Shown one piece after another: positions 28,463-41,107 of a stretch of 64,000 nucleotides of DNA; the first letter of the stretch is position 1; every line of letters begins with the position of its first letter. The translations under genes were made by a program, and so were the position numbers. The notes under the pieces were generated by a model, which worked only from the letters and a program-made list of their open reading frames with translations, made no database searches and was not told the origin of the DNA. Source of the DNA: Streptomyces scabiei 87.22 (GTDB lineage Bacteria; Actinomycetota; Actinomycetes; Streptomycetales; Streptomycetaceae); assembly GCF_000091305.1 (NCBI RefSeq), contig NC_013929.1:2976001-3040000 (forward strand). Direction: 5' to 3'.

Positions 28463-29295
28463 CACGTCGGGCAGAAGTAGCTGGACCGGTTCATCCACGG
28501 CCGTCGCCGCATCGGCGTGGCACAGCGCCGGCAGGGCAGTCCCTCCCGGCCGTACGCGTCCAGTGACCGGTCGAAGTATCCGGACTGACCGTTCACGTTG
28601 ACGTAGAGGCTGTCGAAACTGGTGCCGCCCACCGCCAGCGCCGCGTTCATGACGTCCCGTACGTGGCCCAGGAGTTCGGTGGTGCGGGGACGGGTGAAGC
28701 CCGCGGTGGGGCGCTCGTAGTGCAGCCGGGACCGCCACAACGCCTCGTCGGCGTAGATGTTGCCAACCCCGCTGATCAACGACTGGTCGAGCAGGGCCCG
28801 TTTGATGGTCGTCCTCTTCCTGCGCAGCGCCTGGTGGAACGCCTCCGCGTCGAACAGCGGGTCGAGCGGGTCGCGGGCGATGTGCGCGATGACGTCCGGC
28901 AGGCCGTCGGGGGTGGTGTCGTGCAACGACAGTCCGCCGAAGGTGCGTTGGTCGACGAAGCGGAGTTCGGTGAGCAGGTCGTCGGCGAAGCGGACGCGGA
29001 TCCTGAGGTGCTTCTCGTCAGCCGCCTCGTGGGGCTGCACGAGCAGTTGGCCACTCATGCCGAGGTGCGCGAGGACGGCGATGCCGGTGTCCTCGACGGG
29101 CAGCCACAGGTATTTGCCGCGTCGGCCGGGCTCACCGATGCGGTGGCCCTTCAGCCGGTGCGCGAAGTCCTCGGGGCCGGCCAGGTGCCGGCGGATCGCC
29201 CGGGGGTGGAGCACCTCGACGTCCGCGACGGTGCGGTGCGCCACCCAGCGCGCCAGGCCGCGGCGGACCACCTCGACCTCGGGGAGTTCTGGCAC
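28435..29295 (-). CDS. mutM: Formamidopyrimidine-DNA glycosylase
   Basis: Base-excision repair glycosylase/AP lyase for oxidised purines such as 8-oxoguanine. The N-terminus [12 protein letters not shown] carries the catalytic Pro and Glu directly after the start codon. The [17 protein letters not shown] and [17 protein letters not shown] boxes follow. The C-terminal zinc finger has CRRC and CPTC. It has 286 residues from GTG 29295 with GGAGGA upstream. It lies downstream of rnc, separated by a structured repeat region. Confidence 0.96.
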   Translation of the reverse strand: MPELPEVEVVRRGLARWVAHRTVADVEVLHPRAIRRHLAGPEDFAHRLKGHRIGEPGRRGKYLWLPVEDTGIAVLAHLGMSGQLLVQPHEAADEKHLRIRVRFADDLLTELRFVDQRTFGGLSLHDTTPDGLPDVIAHIARDPLDPLFDAEAFHQALRRKRTTIKRALLDQSLISGVGNIYADEALWRSRLHYERPTAGFTRPRTTELLGHVRDVMNAALAVGGTSFDSLYVNVNGQSGYFDRSLDAYGREGLPCRRCATPMRRRPWMNRSSYFCPTCQRAPRVSS

Positions 29296-29363
29296 GGGGT
29301 CCTCCGGAGGTTGAACGGGGGGTGGGGGGTGGGTGAGGTCGGGGGTCGGGTGCGGGTTCGGTG

Positions 29364-29475
29364 GGGGCTGGTCGCGCAGTTCCCCGCGCCCCTGAGAAGC
29401 AGGGGCTGCGCCCACTGCTTTCAGGCCCGCACGGCCTGGGTTTCCAGGGTCGCGGGGAACTGCGCGAGAAGCCCC
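29364..29475. repeat. Large inverted repeat between rnc and mutM
   Basis: Two 30-nt arms (29364-29393 and 29446-29475) are complementary over most of their length. Both contain the core CGCGCAGTTCCCCGCG (or its complement), with nested smaller hairpins between them (GAAGCAG...CTGCTTTC). This resembles intergenic inverted repeats dispersed in Streptomyces genomes. It could act as an mRNA processing or termination signal between rnc and mutM. Confidence 0.75.
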
Positions 29476-29551
29476 GCTCGCCCGCACCCGGCAGCGCACC
29501 GAAACCGCCCCCGCACCCCCTCGCGGGGGCACGGGGGCGGTAACCCCGGTT

Positions 29552-30370
29552 CTAGGCCGGGGCGGCGTCCGAAGGAGTCTCGGCGGAGTCGTCGGGGACG
29601 AGCGCCGCGGCCTCGGCCGCCGCCTTCGCCCGCTCGTCCGCCGCGGAGCGGATCGCACGCCAGGCGGACTCGGCCGCCTGCTGCTCCGCTTCCTTCTTGC
29701 TGCGGCCGGTGCCGGTGCCGTACGAGACGCCTCCGACGCGGGCGGCAGCTGTGAAGGTCTTCTCGTGGTCGGGGCCGGTCTCCGTGACCAGGTACTCGGG
29801 CACACCGAGCCCCTCGGTCGCGGTGAGCTCCTGGAGACTGGTCTTCCAGTCCAGGCCGGCTCCGAGGTTCGAAGACTTCTCGATCAGCGGGTCGAACAGG
29901 CGATGCACCAGCTCCGCCGCCGAGTCGAGCCCCTGGTCGAGATAGACGGCGCCGATCACCGCTTCGAGGGTGTCGGCGAGGATGGATGCCTTGTCCCGGC
30001 CGCCCGTGCCCTCTTCACCGCGGCCGAGCCGGATGAAGGAGCCGAGATCGAGCCCGCGGCCCACCTCCGCCAGCGCACGAGAGTTGACCACCGCGGCCCG
30101 CAGCTTGGCCAGTTGGCCTTCGGGCAGGTCGGGGTGGGTGCGGTACAGCGTGTCCGTGACCACCAGACCGAGCACGGAGTCCCCGAGGAACTCCAGGCGC
30201 TCGTTGGTGGGCAGACCGCCGTTCTCGTACGCGTACGAACGGTGGGTCAGCGCACGCACCAGAAGGGCGGACTCGAGCTTGTAGCCGAGCCGCCCTTCCA
30301 GAAGCGTGTGGGACGAGGCTGTGTTCTCCGCCTTTTTCTTGGCGTTGGTCTCCGCCTTGGCGTCAGACAT
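29552..30370 (-). CDS. rnc: Ribonuclease III (AbsB homologue)
   Basis: Double-strand-specific endoribonuclease of 272 residues. The catalytic domain carries the signature [16 protein letters not shown] and [15 protein letters not shown]-terminal dsRNA-binding domain ([32 protein letters not shown]) and an acidic Ala-rich tail follow. In S. coelicolor the same gene is absB, a global regulator of antibiotic production. ATG 30370 is 19 nt after the rpmF stop, so it is in the yceD-rpmF-rnc unit. Confidence 0.96.
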   Translation of the reverse strand: MSDAKAETNAKKKAENTASSHTLLEGRLGYKLESALLVRALTHRSYAYENGGLPTNERLEFLGDSVLGLVVTDTLYRTHPDLPEGQLAKLRAAVVNSRALAEVGRGLDLGSFIRLGRGEEGTGGRDKASILADTLEAVIGAVYLDQGLDSAAELVHRLFDPLIEKSSNLGAGLDWKTSLQELTATEGLGVPEYLVTETGPDHEKTFTAAARVGGVSYGTGTGRSKKEAEQQAAESAWRAIRSAADERAKAAAEAAALVPDDSAETPSDAAPA

Positions 30371-30389
30371 AGAGCCTCTCACCAGCCGC

Positions 30390-30563
30390 TCAGACCTCGA
30401 GGACCTGGCGCTTGTTGTAGGTGCCGCAAGACGGGCACGCGATGTGCTGCAGCTTGGGCTCGTGGCAGCGCTCGCACGCAACCAGGGTGGGGACCGCAGC
30501 CTTCCACTGCGACCGGCGGTGGCGCGTGTTGCTGCGCGACATCTTCCGCTTCGGAACAGCCAC
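30390..30563 (-). CDS. rpmF: 50S ribosomal protein L32, zinc-binding form
   Basis: A 57-residue ribosomal protein starting [20 protein letters not shown] after a GTG start at 30563. Four cysteines in two CxxC pairs (CERC and CPSC) bind zinc. It lies 2 nt after the yceD stop and 19 nt before rnc, a conserved bacterial arrangement. Confidence 0.95.
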   Translation of the reverse strand: MAVPKRKMSRSNTRHRRSQWKAAVPTLVACERCHEPKLQHIACPSCGTYNKRQVLEV

Positions 30564-30565
30564 GG

Positions 30566-31210
30566 CTACTTCTCCTGCTTCTCGTCGACACCGGGTTCGG
30601 CGCCGCTCATCTCGTCCTTCTCGCCGTCTTCGAGTGAACCGGCGAGTCCCTGCAGTGCCGCCCAACGGATGTCGACGGCGTCATGGTGGTGGTCCGGGTC
30701 GTCCGCCAGCCGGGCTCCGCACTCGGAGCACAGGCCGGGGCAGTCGTCCTGGCACACCGGCTGCATCGGCAGTGCGAGCACCACCGCGTCGCGCAGCACG
30801 GGTTCGAGGTCGAACAGGCCGTCCTCGAGGTAGAGCCTGTCCTCGTCGTCCTCGGCGTCGCTGTCGGGTTCCGCGATCACGCGGCCCCGCTCATCGGCGT
30901 CGGGGTACGAGAACATCTCCTGGAAGTCCGCTTCGAGCTCCAGCTCGACCGGCTCCAGACACCTTACGCACTCCCCCTTGGCGTCGGCACGGGCGGTGCC
31001 TGTGACGAGCACCCCTTCCATGACCGACTCCAGACGGAGTCCGAGCTCCACCGGGGCGCCTTCCGGCACTCCGACGACCCCCTTGATCCCGAGGTCCCTG
31101 GGAGCGTCGACCGAACGCGTCAGGCGCTGTTGCGCACCGGGCCGCCGGCCCAGCTCGTGCGTGTCGAACACGAGGGGGTTGCGGTGGTCGAGGCGGGCGT
31201 TCAGAGCCAT
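30566..31210 (-). CDS. YceD/DUF177-family protein
   Basis: A 214-residue DUF177 protein. These proteins are encoded next to rpmF throughout bacteria and have been linked to 23S rRNA accumulation. Visible are [20 protein letters not shown] and the Cys-rich [16 protein letters not shown], which probably bind a metal. ATG 31210 gives the family-like [20 protein letters not shown]; 49 further open codons upstream are not family-like. It is translationally linked to rpmF. Confidence 0.92.
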   Translation of the reverse strand: MALNARLDHRNPLVFDTHELGRRPGAQQRLTRSVDAPRDLGIKGVVGVPEGAPVELGLRLESVMEGVLVTGTARADAKGECVRCLEPVELELEADFQEMFSYPDADERGRVIAEPDSDAEDDEDRLYLEDGLFDLEPVLRDAVVLALPMQPVCQDDCPGLCSECGARLADDPDHHHDAVDIRWAALQGLAGSLEDGEKDEMSGAEPGVDEKQEK

Positions 31211-31364
31211 TTCTGCTTTCGGTCTTCGGGGAACTTCGGAGGAGGGCGCCACCCCTGGTGTTCCGGGCAGCGTTCGATCGCGGGCGTCAGTTGCGGACAG
31301 CATGAACGCACTCGCGACCGAAGAGACAGGATACTGGACCTTTCGCTCTCGGCCCAATCCGCGG

Positions 31365-32450
31365 TCAGCGGCCCTGCTCGTACCGGCGCAACTGTTCCGC
31401 CGTGATCATGGTCGTGTCGAAGAGGCTGGTCTCGTCGAGCACGTTCGCCTGCTGTGGCGCGTACCCCTGCTGGTCCTGCGGCAGCTGCTCCTGGTGCCCC
31501 TGGTGCGGGTCGTACGCGGGCTGCTGCGCGTAACCGGCCGCGTACGGGTCGGCCTGCTGGTAGCCGTAGGGGTCCGCGGCCTGCTGGGGCTGGGCGTACT
31601 GCTGCTGATAACCGCCGTACGGATCCTGCTGGTAGGCCGTCGCCCGGTACGCGTCCTGCGGGCCGCCGTAGGGCTGCTGCTCCGGCAGCTGCGCGGACTG
31701 CTGGGCGGACTGCAGGGCCGGGGTGTCGGAGAGGGCGGCCAGCTCGGCCAGGTAGTCGGCGTCGCTCGTGGGCCGCGGGGAGGTGCCGTCGTCGCCGAGG
31801 GCGAGGGCGCCGAGGTCGTCGGTGGCGATCCGGCCGTGGAGTTTCTGCCGGCCCCGGCCCACGGCCTCCAGGGTCTTGGCGAGCACCGCCTCGAAGGCGC
31901 CGAGCTTGGCGTCCACGTAGGCGTCGGCGTCCTTGCGCAGGGTCTCGGGGTCCTGGCTGCGTTCGGGGGCGTCCTCGTCCGCGTAGCCCTGCTCGTCGAG
32001 GCCGGGGCCCGTGCCGAGCAGCTTCTCGCGGCCGCGGCCGACGGAGCCGAGGGTCTTGGTGAGGACGACCTCGAAGTTGGCGAGCTTGGAGTCGACGTAG
32101 TCGTCGGCCTCGGCGCGGACGTCATCGGCCTCCTGGCGGGCCTCGCCCAGGATGCGGTCGGCCTCGTTCTGGGAGCGGCGGGCGACCTCGGTGTCGGAGA
32201 TCAGCGAGCCGCGCTCGGCGTGCGCGTTCGCCACGATCCGCTCGGCCTCCTGGCGGGCCCGCTCGACCATGTGGTCACGGTCGCCGATCAGCTCCCGCGC
32301 CTGGGCGAGGGAGTCGGGCAGGGCCGCGCGCAGTTCGTCGAGCAGGGAGAGCAGTTCGGCGCGGTTGACCACGCACGAGGCCGACATGGGCATGGATCGG
32401 GCGCCGGAGACCACCGAGACGATCTCGTCGAGCTTCTTCTGCACGTCCAC
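31365..32450 (-). CDS. DivIVA-like coiled-coil protein
   Basis: A 361-residue protein. A DivIVA-like N-terminal half consists of repeated charged coiled coils (ARQEAERIVANAHAERGS, ARQEADDVRAEADDYVDSKL) and two related FE(V/A)VL(T/A)KTL...VGRGR(E/Q)KL segments. The C-terminal third is rich in Gln, Tyr, Pro and Gly and probably disordered. It is annotated in Streptomyces as a cell-division initiation-like protein. No direct function is known to me. It sits between coaD and yceD with gaps of 77 and 154 nt. Confidence 0.8.
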   Translation of the reverse strand: MDVQKKLDEIVSVVSGARSMPMSASCVVNRAELLSLLDELRAALPDSLAQARELIGDRDHMVERARQEAERIVANAHAERGSLISDTEVARRSQNEADRILGEARQEADDVRAEADDYVDSKLANFEVVLTKTLGSVGRGREKLLGTGPGLDEQGYADEDAPERSQDPETLRKDADAYVDAKLGAFEAVLAKTLEAVGRGRQKLHGRIATDDLGALALGDDGTSPRPTSDADYLAELAALSDTPALQSAQQSAQLPEQQPYGGPQDAYRATAYQQDPYGGYQQQYAQPQQAADPYGYQQADPYAAGYAQQPAYDPHQGHQEQLPQDQQGYAPQQANVLDETSLFDTTMITAEQLRRYEQGR

Positions 32451-32527
32451 CGTGTGCTCGCCACTCTCTACGACTGTGTTGGAGACGGTCGGGTCGACTG
32501 TACGGCCAGCGGGGGAGGTTCGTCCGC

Positions 32528-36056
<3,529 letters not shown>

Positions 36057-36102
36057 TGCACACCACGGCACTGACAATCCCGTAGACGTCCTTGAAATCC
36101 GC

Positions 36103-36131
36103 TGGTCAGGCGGGTCGTTCGCGCCTAGGAT
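36103..36131 (+). promoter_or_regulatory. Candidate promoter of the HSP90-family gene
   Basis: TGGTCA (36103-36108) and TAGGAT (36126-36131) are separated by 17 nt in the 204-nt gap between recG and the divergent HSP90-family gene. The -10 hexamer fits the Streptomyces TAnnnT pattern. The predicted leader is about 120 nt. Confidence 0.45.
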
Positions 36132-36260
36132 GACGCTCTCTTGGACCCAGCCGTGTCAGGGCCCGTACCGCCTCCCGTCCGCGGTCACCTTCTCCCGGGA
36201 CCGCCCGACCCCGCCGCCGTCGCCAGAATCCCCTCCACCGGCGCTGCGACGTTGGATTCA

Positions 36261-38105
36261 ATGACCTCACAGTCATCCCAGGCACCCCAGACTCCCGAGG
36301 CGTCCCCGTCTCCTCGTACGTTCCAGGTCGATCTGCGTGGCCTGGTGGATCTGCTCTCGCACCACCTCTATTCCAGTCCCAAGGTCTACCTGCGCGAACT
36401 GCTGCAGAACGCCGTGGACGCGATCACCGCCCGCCGCGCCGAGCAGCCCGACGCGCCCGCCCGGGTGCGACTGTTCGCCGAGGGCGGCGCGCTGCGCGTG
36501 GAGGACTCGGGCATCGGGCTCACCGAGGCCGATGTGCACGACCTGCTCGCCACGATCGGGCGCAGCTCCAAACGCGGCGACGGCGGCATCCAGGAGGTCC
36601 GCTCGGACTTCCTGGGGCAGTTCGGCATCGGGCTGCTGGCCTGCTTCGTGGTCGCCGAGCGCATCCGCGTGGTCAGCCGCAGCGCCCGTACGCCGGACGC
36701 CCCGCCGGTGGAGTGGACGGCCGCCGACGACGGCTCGTACACCGTACGGACGCTGCCGGACGAGGCGCGGCCCGAGCCGGGCACGACCGTGCACCTGGTC
36801 GCGCGGCCCGGAGCCGCCGAGTGGCTCGCCCCCGCGCGCGTGCTCACTCTGGCGCGGGACTTCGGGTCGCTGCTGCCGTACGACGTCCGGGTGGGCGACG
36901 AGGCGGTCACCGACCTGCCGGCCCCCTGGGACCGCGCGTATCCCTCCCCCGCCGGCCGGCGGGTGGCCCTCGCCCGGCACTGCCACGACCTGTTCGGGTT
37001 CACCCCGCTGGACTCCGTCGAGCTGAACGTGCCGCTGGCCGGCATCCGGGGCGTGGCGTACGTGCTGCCGGCCGCCGTCAGCCCGGCCCAGCGGGCCGGT
37101 CACCGGGTGCACCTGAAGGGCATGCTGCTCACCGAGCGGGCCGAACAGCTCCTGCCCGACTGGGCGTTCTTCGTGCGGTGCGTGCTCGACACGGACAGTC
37201 TGCGGCCGACGGCGTCGCGGGAGTCGCTGTACGAGGACGAGACCCTGGCGGCCGTGCGGGAGGCGCTGGGCGAGCGGATACGCGGCTGGCTCACGGGGCT
37301 CGCCGCCGGTGATCCGGAGCGGCTGACGGCCTTCCTGTCGGTGCACCACCTGGGTGTGAAGTCGCTGGCGCGGCACGACCGGGAGATGCTGCGCACGATG
37401 CTGCCGTGGCTCCCGTTCGAGACGACCGACGGGCGGCTGTCCCTGGAGGAGTTCGCCCGGCGGCACCCGGTGGTGCACTTCACGCGGACGGTCGAGGAGT
37501 ACCGCCAAGTGGCGCCGATCGCGTCCGCGCAGGGCGTCGGGGTCGTCAACGGCGGCTACACGTACGACAGCGAGCTGGTCGAGGCGCTGCCGTCGGTGCG
37601 GCCGGGGACGGTGGTCGCCGAGCTGGACGCCGACACGGTGACGGCGCACCTGGACACGCTCGACCCGGACGAGGAACTGGCGCTGGCGGACTTCCTGTCG
37701 GCGGCGCGGGCGGGGCTCGACCCCCTGGGCTGCGATGTGGTGCTGCGGGCCTTCCATCCGCTGTCGGTGCCCGCGCTGCACCTGGACGACCGCGCCGCCC
37801 GGCACGAGCAGGCGCGCGCGGAGGCGGAGGAGCGGGCGGACGACCTGTGGGCGGGCATCCTCGGCTCGCTGCGGAGCAGTGCCCCGCGCGCGAAGCTGGT
37901 GCTCAACCACCTCAACCCGCTGGTCCGGCGGATCGGTGCGCTGTCCGACCGGGAGCTGATCGGCACCGCCACGGAGGCCCTGTACGGGCAGGCCCTGTTG
38001 AGGGCGCAGCGGCCGCTCGGAGCCGCGGACTCGGCGCTGCTGAACCGCGCCTTCATCGGCCTGCTGGAGTGGGCCACGCACGCCGAGGGGGACGGCCGCC
38101 CGTGA
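36261..38105 (+). CDS. HSP90-family (HtpG-like) ATPase
   Basis: A 614-residue protein of the GHKL/HSP90 group. The N-box is LRELLQNAVDAI (about 45-56), followed by the ADP-binding VEDSGIGLTEADV (80-92) and the lid GQFGIGLLACFVVAE (119-133). The middle domain follows, with the catalytic-loop region including DSLRPTASRESLYED. The motifs differ from canonical HtpG (ELLQNA in place of ELISNA). ATG 36261 is the first Met that yields family-like sequence. Its stop overlaps the GTG of the following gene (GTGA), indicating coupled translation. It probably acts as a specialised chaperone; clients are unknown. Confidence 0.88.
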   Translation: MTSQSSQAPQTPEASPSPRTFQVDLRGLVDLLSHHLYSSPKVYLRELLQNAVDAITARRAEQPDAPARVRLFAEGGALRVEDSGIGLTEADVHDLLATIGRSSKRGDGGIQEVRSDFLGQFGIGLLACFVVAERIRVVSRSARTPDAPPVEWTAADDGSYTVRTLPDEARPEPGTTVHLVARPGAAEWLAPARVLTLARDFGSLLPYDVRVGDEAVTDLPAPWDRAYPSPAGRRVALARHCHDLFGFTPLDSVELNVPLAGIRGVAYVLPAAVSPAQRAGHRVHLKGMLLTERAEQLLPDWAFFVRCVLDTDSLRPTASRESLYEDETLAAVREALGERIRGWLTGLAAGDPERLTAFLSVHHLGVKSLARHDREMLRTMLPWLPFETTDGRLSLEEFARRHPVVHFTRTVEEYRQVAPIASAQGVGVVNGGYTYDSELVEALPSVRPGTVVAELDADTVTAHLDTLDPDEELALADFLSAARAGLDPLGCDVVLRAFHPLSVPALHLDDRAARHEQARAEAEERADDLWAGILGSLRSSAPRAKLVLNHLNPLVRRIGALSDRELIGTATEALYGQALLRAQRPLGAADSALLNRAFIGLLEWATHAEGDGRP

Positions 38106-41050
38106 GAGACGTCATGGACTTCGACGAGCTGCGCCGGGCGATGGCGGAGAACCACGGGCAGCCGGAGGGTCCCGCGCGCAACGCGCGCGCGGAGCTGCTG
38201 CTCGCGGAGGCGGAGCGGCTGAACGAGCCGCTCGCCGTGATCGAGGCGCTCGGGCACCAGCTGAAGGTCTACAACTACAGCTCCGAGAAGGACAAGATGT
38301 TCGTCCCCTTCGCGCGCCTGCTGCGCATGTGGGACGAGCACCCGGAGGACTTCGACGAGTACGAGATCCACTCCCTGCACTGGGTGTTCAAGTGGGTGTC
38401 GGCCGGCATGCTGAACCAGCCGCACGTCCCGCTCGCCTCCATCGAGAAGTGGCTCGCCGAGATGGAGCACCGCTACCGGCTCGCCGGGCACTCGGAACGG
38501 GCCGTGCGCGACGCCGAGTTCAGCGTGGCCGCGCACGTGGGCGACCTGGGACGGGCCGGGCGGGCGTACGACGCGTGGCTGGCCGCCGACCGGGACGCGA
38601 TGGCCGACTGTCACGCGTGCGAGCTGCACGGCCAGGGCTGGTGGCGGGCCCTGCGGCGCGAGGACGCCGAGGCGCTGGAGCTGTGGGCGCCGGTCCTGGA
38701 GGGCGCCTACACGTGCGCCCATGAGCCGCACACCGTCCTGGCGTCCTCCCTGCTGCCGCTGCTGCGGCTGGGGCGTCCCGAGGAGGCCCGGGCCCACCAT
38801 CTGCGCGGTTTCCGGCTGGTGCGGGCGATGGAGAGCATGCGGGACGCGTACGCGGACCATGTGGAGTTCTGCGCCCTGACCGGCAACGAGGCACGCGGTC
38901 TGGAGCTGCTGGCGGAGCGTCCGGCGTACTTCACCGACTCCGGCGACCCGCGCAGCAAGCTGGACTACCTGAGCGTGGTGGCACTGCTCATGGACCGGCT
39001 CACCGCACGCGGGTTCGCCGGCCGGACGGTTCCCGGCCCCGCCGGGCGCACCTGGACCGCCCGCGAACTGGCCGCCCACGCGCGCGAGGAGGCCCTGGCG
39101 CTGGCCGCCCGCTTCGACGAGCGCAACGGCACGGCGTACGTCGGCGGCCTCGTCCGCGAGCGGATGGACCAGGAACCGCTGCTGGACCGGCTGCCGCTGG
39201 GCGTGCGCGCGGCCCGGCCCGCGGTCGCGGTGCCGGCGCCCCGGCCGCCTGCCGCCGTGGAGCGGACGGAGGACTCCGCGGCGCCGGAGGGCCTGCCCGC
39301 TCTCCTCGTGGAGGCGCGGCGGCTCTCCGCGGGCCTGCATCCCGGTTCCGTCGCGGCCTGGGCGGCCGTGGCGCGGGCCGCCGAGGCCGAGGGCGCGGAA
39401 CTGGACGCCCGGGACCGCGCGGACCTGGTCGACCACGAGGCGATCGGCCTCGGACCGGAGGGCCGCACGCGCTTCGAGCGGGCGGCCGAGCTGTACGAGG
39501 AGGCCGGAGACCCGGGCGAGGCGCTGGCGGCACGCGCGCGCGGGGCGCACGTGCACGCCCTGGCGGGCGGGTCGGACACGGCACTGGACCTGGTGTCCGA
39601 GCCGTACGAGAGGATCCTCGCCCTCTGGGCGGACGGCGGTACGGGTCCGCGGCAGACGGCGTCCGTGCTGGTGGGGCGGGCCCGGATACTCGTGCAGCGG
39701 ATGCACGAGACCGAGGACGCCGACGCGGTCCCCGCCGCCGAGGCCGCCGTGCGCGAGCTGGCGGCCTTCGTCGAGCCGCGCCGCGGGGAGGACGTACGGC
39801 TGGCCTCGCGGGCCGCGGAGGCGCGGGCGATGCTCGGTGAGCTGGCCGCGCGGGGCGGGGACGCGGCGGCCGCCGCCGACCTGTTCGCGGAGGCCGCCGA
39901 GCGGTACGTGGCGGCCGGCCTGCCGTGGTTCGCGGTGCAGTACGAGGCGCGGCTCGCCGGGGTCGCCCAGCACCTCGGGGACCTGGCGAGGGCCGAGCGG
40001 GCGGCGCTGGCCGCGCTGGAGCACGGCGGGCCGGAGCTGGAGCCGGTGGGCCACGCCCAGCTGCGTCTGCAGCTGGCCGAACTCCTCGGCGCCGACGACC
40101 GGGTGGAGGCGGCCCTCGCGCACGCCCTGGAGGCGGCGCACTGGGCGGACGAGGCGGGCGAGGGGCCGACGCTCGGCGCCTGGGCCCGGCATCTGCTCGG
40201 CGGGTTCCTGCTGCGGCTGGGGCGGTGGGCGGAGGCGGCCGAGGTGCTGGAGTCCGCCCTCGCCGATCTCACCGCCGAGACGCACGGGGACGGGGCCCTC
40301 GCCCAGACCCTGTGGTGGCTGGGCGACTGCCACACCGAGCTGGGTGAGCACCGCGAGGCCGCCGAACGGTGGCTGCGGGCCGCCGACATCGCCCGGCACT
40401 GGCCCGAGCAGCACGACCACGCCGTGCTGGCCCATCTCACCGCGGAGGCGCTCGCCCGCGCGGGACTGTCCGCCGAGGCCGACCGGGCGTACGCCCGTGC
40501 CGTCGACCTCTGGGGCGAGCTGGGGAACGTCCACGGGTACGTGCGGGCGCTGCGCGCGCGTGCCTGGTACGCGGCGCGGGAGGCCCGCGAGGGGGCCGAG
40601 GGCTCCGCCGCCCCGGACGGGGCGCGGGAGCTGATGGGCGACGCGGTGGCGGGCTGCGAGGCGGCCCTGTCGGACGTGAGCGGTGAGGAGAACCGGCGGC
40701 GGATCGTCGCGGAACTGGGTGAGACCTACGGGCAGTTCGGTGATCTGCTGGCCCGGTCCGTGGCCGAGGACGCGGAACCCGTCTCCTGCGGGCCGGTGTT
40801 CGAGGAGGCGCTGGGGTTCGTCGAGCGGGCGGTGGCGGTGTACACGTCCCTGGGCGAGGAGTTCCTCGACGCGCGGACCGCGGCCGAGCTGGCCGCGGGG
40901 TGGCTGGAGGTCGATCTGCGGCGGGCGGGGGCGGCCGGGGTCCGGGCGCGGAGGGTGCTGGCGGCGGTCGGTGACCGTGCGGACGAGACGGCGGACGCGC
41001 GGCGGGCGGAGGCGGAGCGGTTGGCCGCGTCGGCGGAGGCGCTGGACTGA
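38102..41050 (+). CDS. Large TPR-type repeat protein coupled to the HSP90-family gene
   Basis: A 982-residue protein almost wholly composed of Ala/Leu/Glu-rich helical pairs with tetratricopeptide spacing (AERYVAAGLPWFAVQYEARLA, LWWLGDCHTELGEHREAAER, ADRAYARAVDLWGELGN; each quoted in part). No enzymatic domain, signal peptide or membrane segment is seen. A Pro/Ala-rich linker around residue 370 divides it into two halves. The start is GTG 38102, overlapping the upstream stop; ATG 38114 is an alternative. TPR proteins are classic HSP90 cofactors in eukaryotes, so a chaperone-partner role is a reasonable inference, but not shown by sequence alone. Confidence 0.82.
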   Translation: MRDVMDFDELRRAMAENHGQPEGPARNARAELLLAEAERLNEPLAVIEALGHQLKVYNYSSEKDKMFVPFARLLRMWDEHPEDFDEYEIHSLHWVFKWVSAGMLNQPHVPLASIEKWLAEMEHRYRLAGHSERAVRDAEFSVAAHVGDLGRAGRAYDAWLAADRDAMADCHACELHGQGWWRALRREDAEALELWAPVLEGAYTCAHEPHTVLASSLLPLLRLGRPEEARAHHLRGFRLVRAMESMRDAYADHVEFCALTGNEARGLELLAERPAYFTDSGDPRSKLDYLSVVALLMDRLTARGFAGRTVPGPAGRTWTARELAAHAREEALALAARFDERNGTAYVGGLVRERMDQEPLLDRLPLGVRAARPAVAVPAPRPPAAVERTEDSAAPEGLPALLVEARRLSAGLHPGSVAAWAAVARAAEAEGAELDARDRADLVDHEAIGLGPEGRTRFERAAELYEEAGDPGEALAARARGAHVHALAGGSDTALDLVSEPYERILALWADGGTGPRQTASVLVGRARILVQRMHETEDADAVPAAEAAVRELAAFVEPRRGEDVRLASRAAEARAMLGELAARGGDAAAAADLFAEAAERYVAAGLPWFAVQYEARLAGVAQHLGDLARAERAALAALEHGGPELEPVGHAQLRLQLAELLGADDRVEAALAHALEAAHWADEAGEGPTLGAWARHLLGGFLLRLGRWAEAAEVLESALADLTAETHGDGALAQTLWWLGDCHTELGEHREAAERWLRAADIARHWPEQHDHAVLAHLTAEALARAGLSAEADRAYARAVDLWGELGNVHGYVRALRARAWYAAREAREGAEGSAAPDGARELMGDAVAGCEAALSDVSGEENRRRIVAELGETYGQFGDLLARSVAEDAEPVSCGPVFEEALGFVERAVAVYTSLGEEFLDARTAAELAAGWLEVDLRRAGAAGVRARRVLAAVGDRADETADARRAEAERLAASAEALD

Positions 41051-41107
41051 GCGGGGCGGGTGGGGTGCCCCGGGACTCCGGGCCCCGCCGCCCCCGAAGG
41101 CGCCGGG

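Noticed and set aside
37556..40534. A 992-codon open frame on the minus strand
   Set aside because: Antisense to the TPR gene and the end of the HSP90-family gene; no domain, and it mirrors the codon bias of the true genes.
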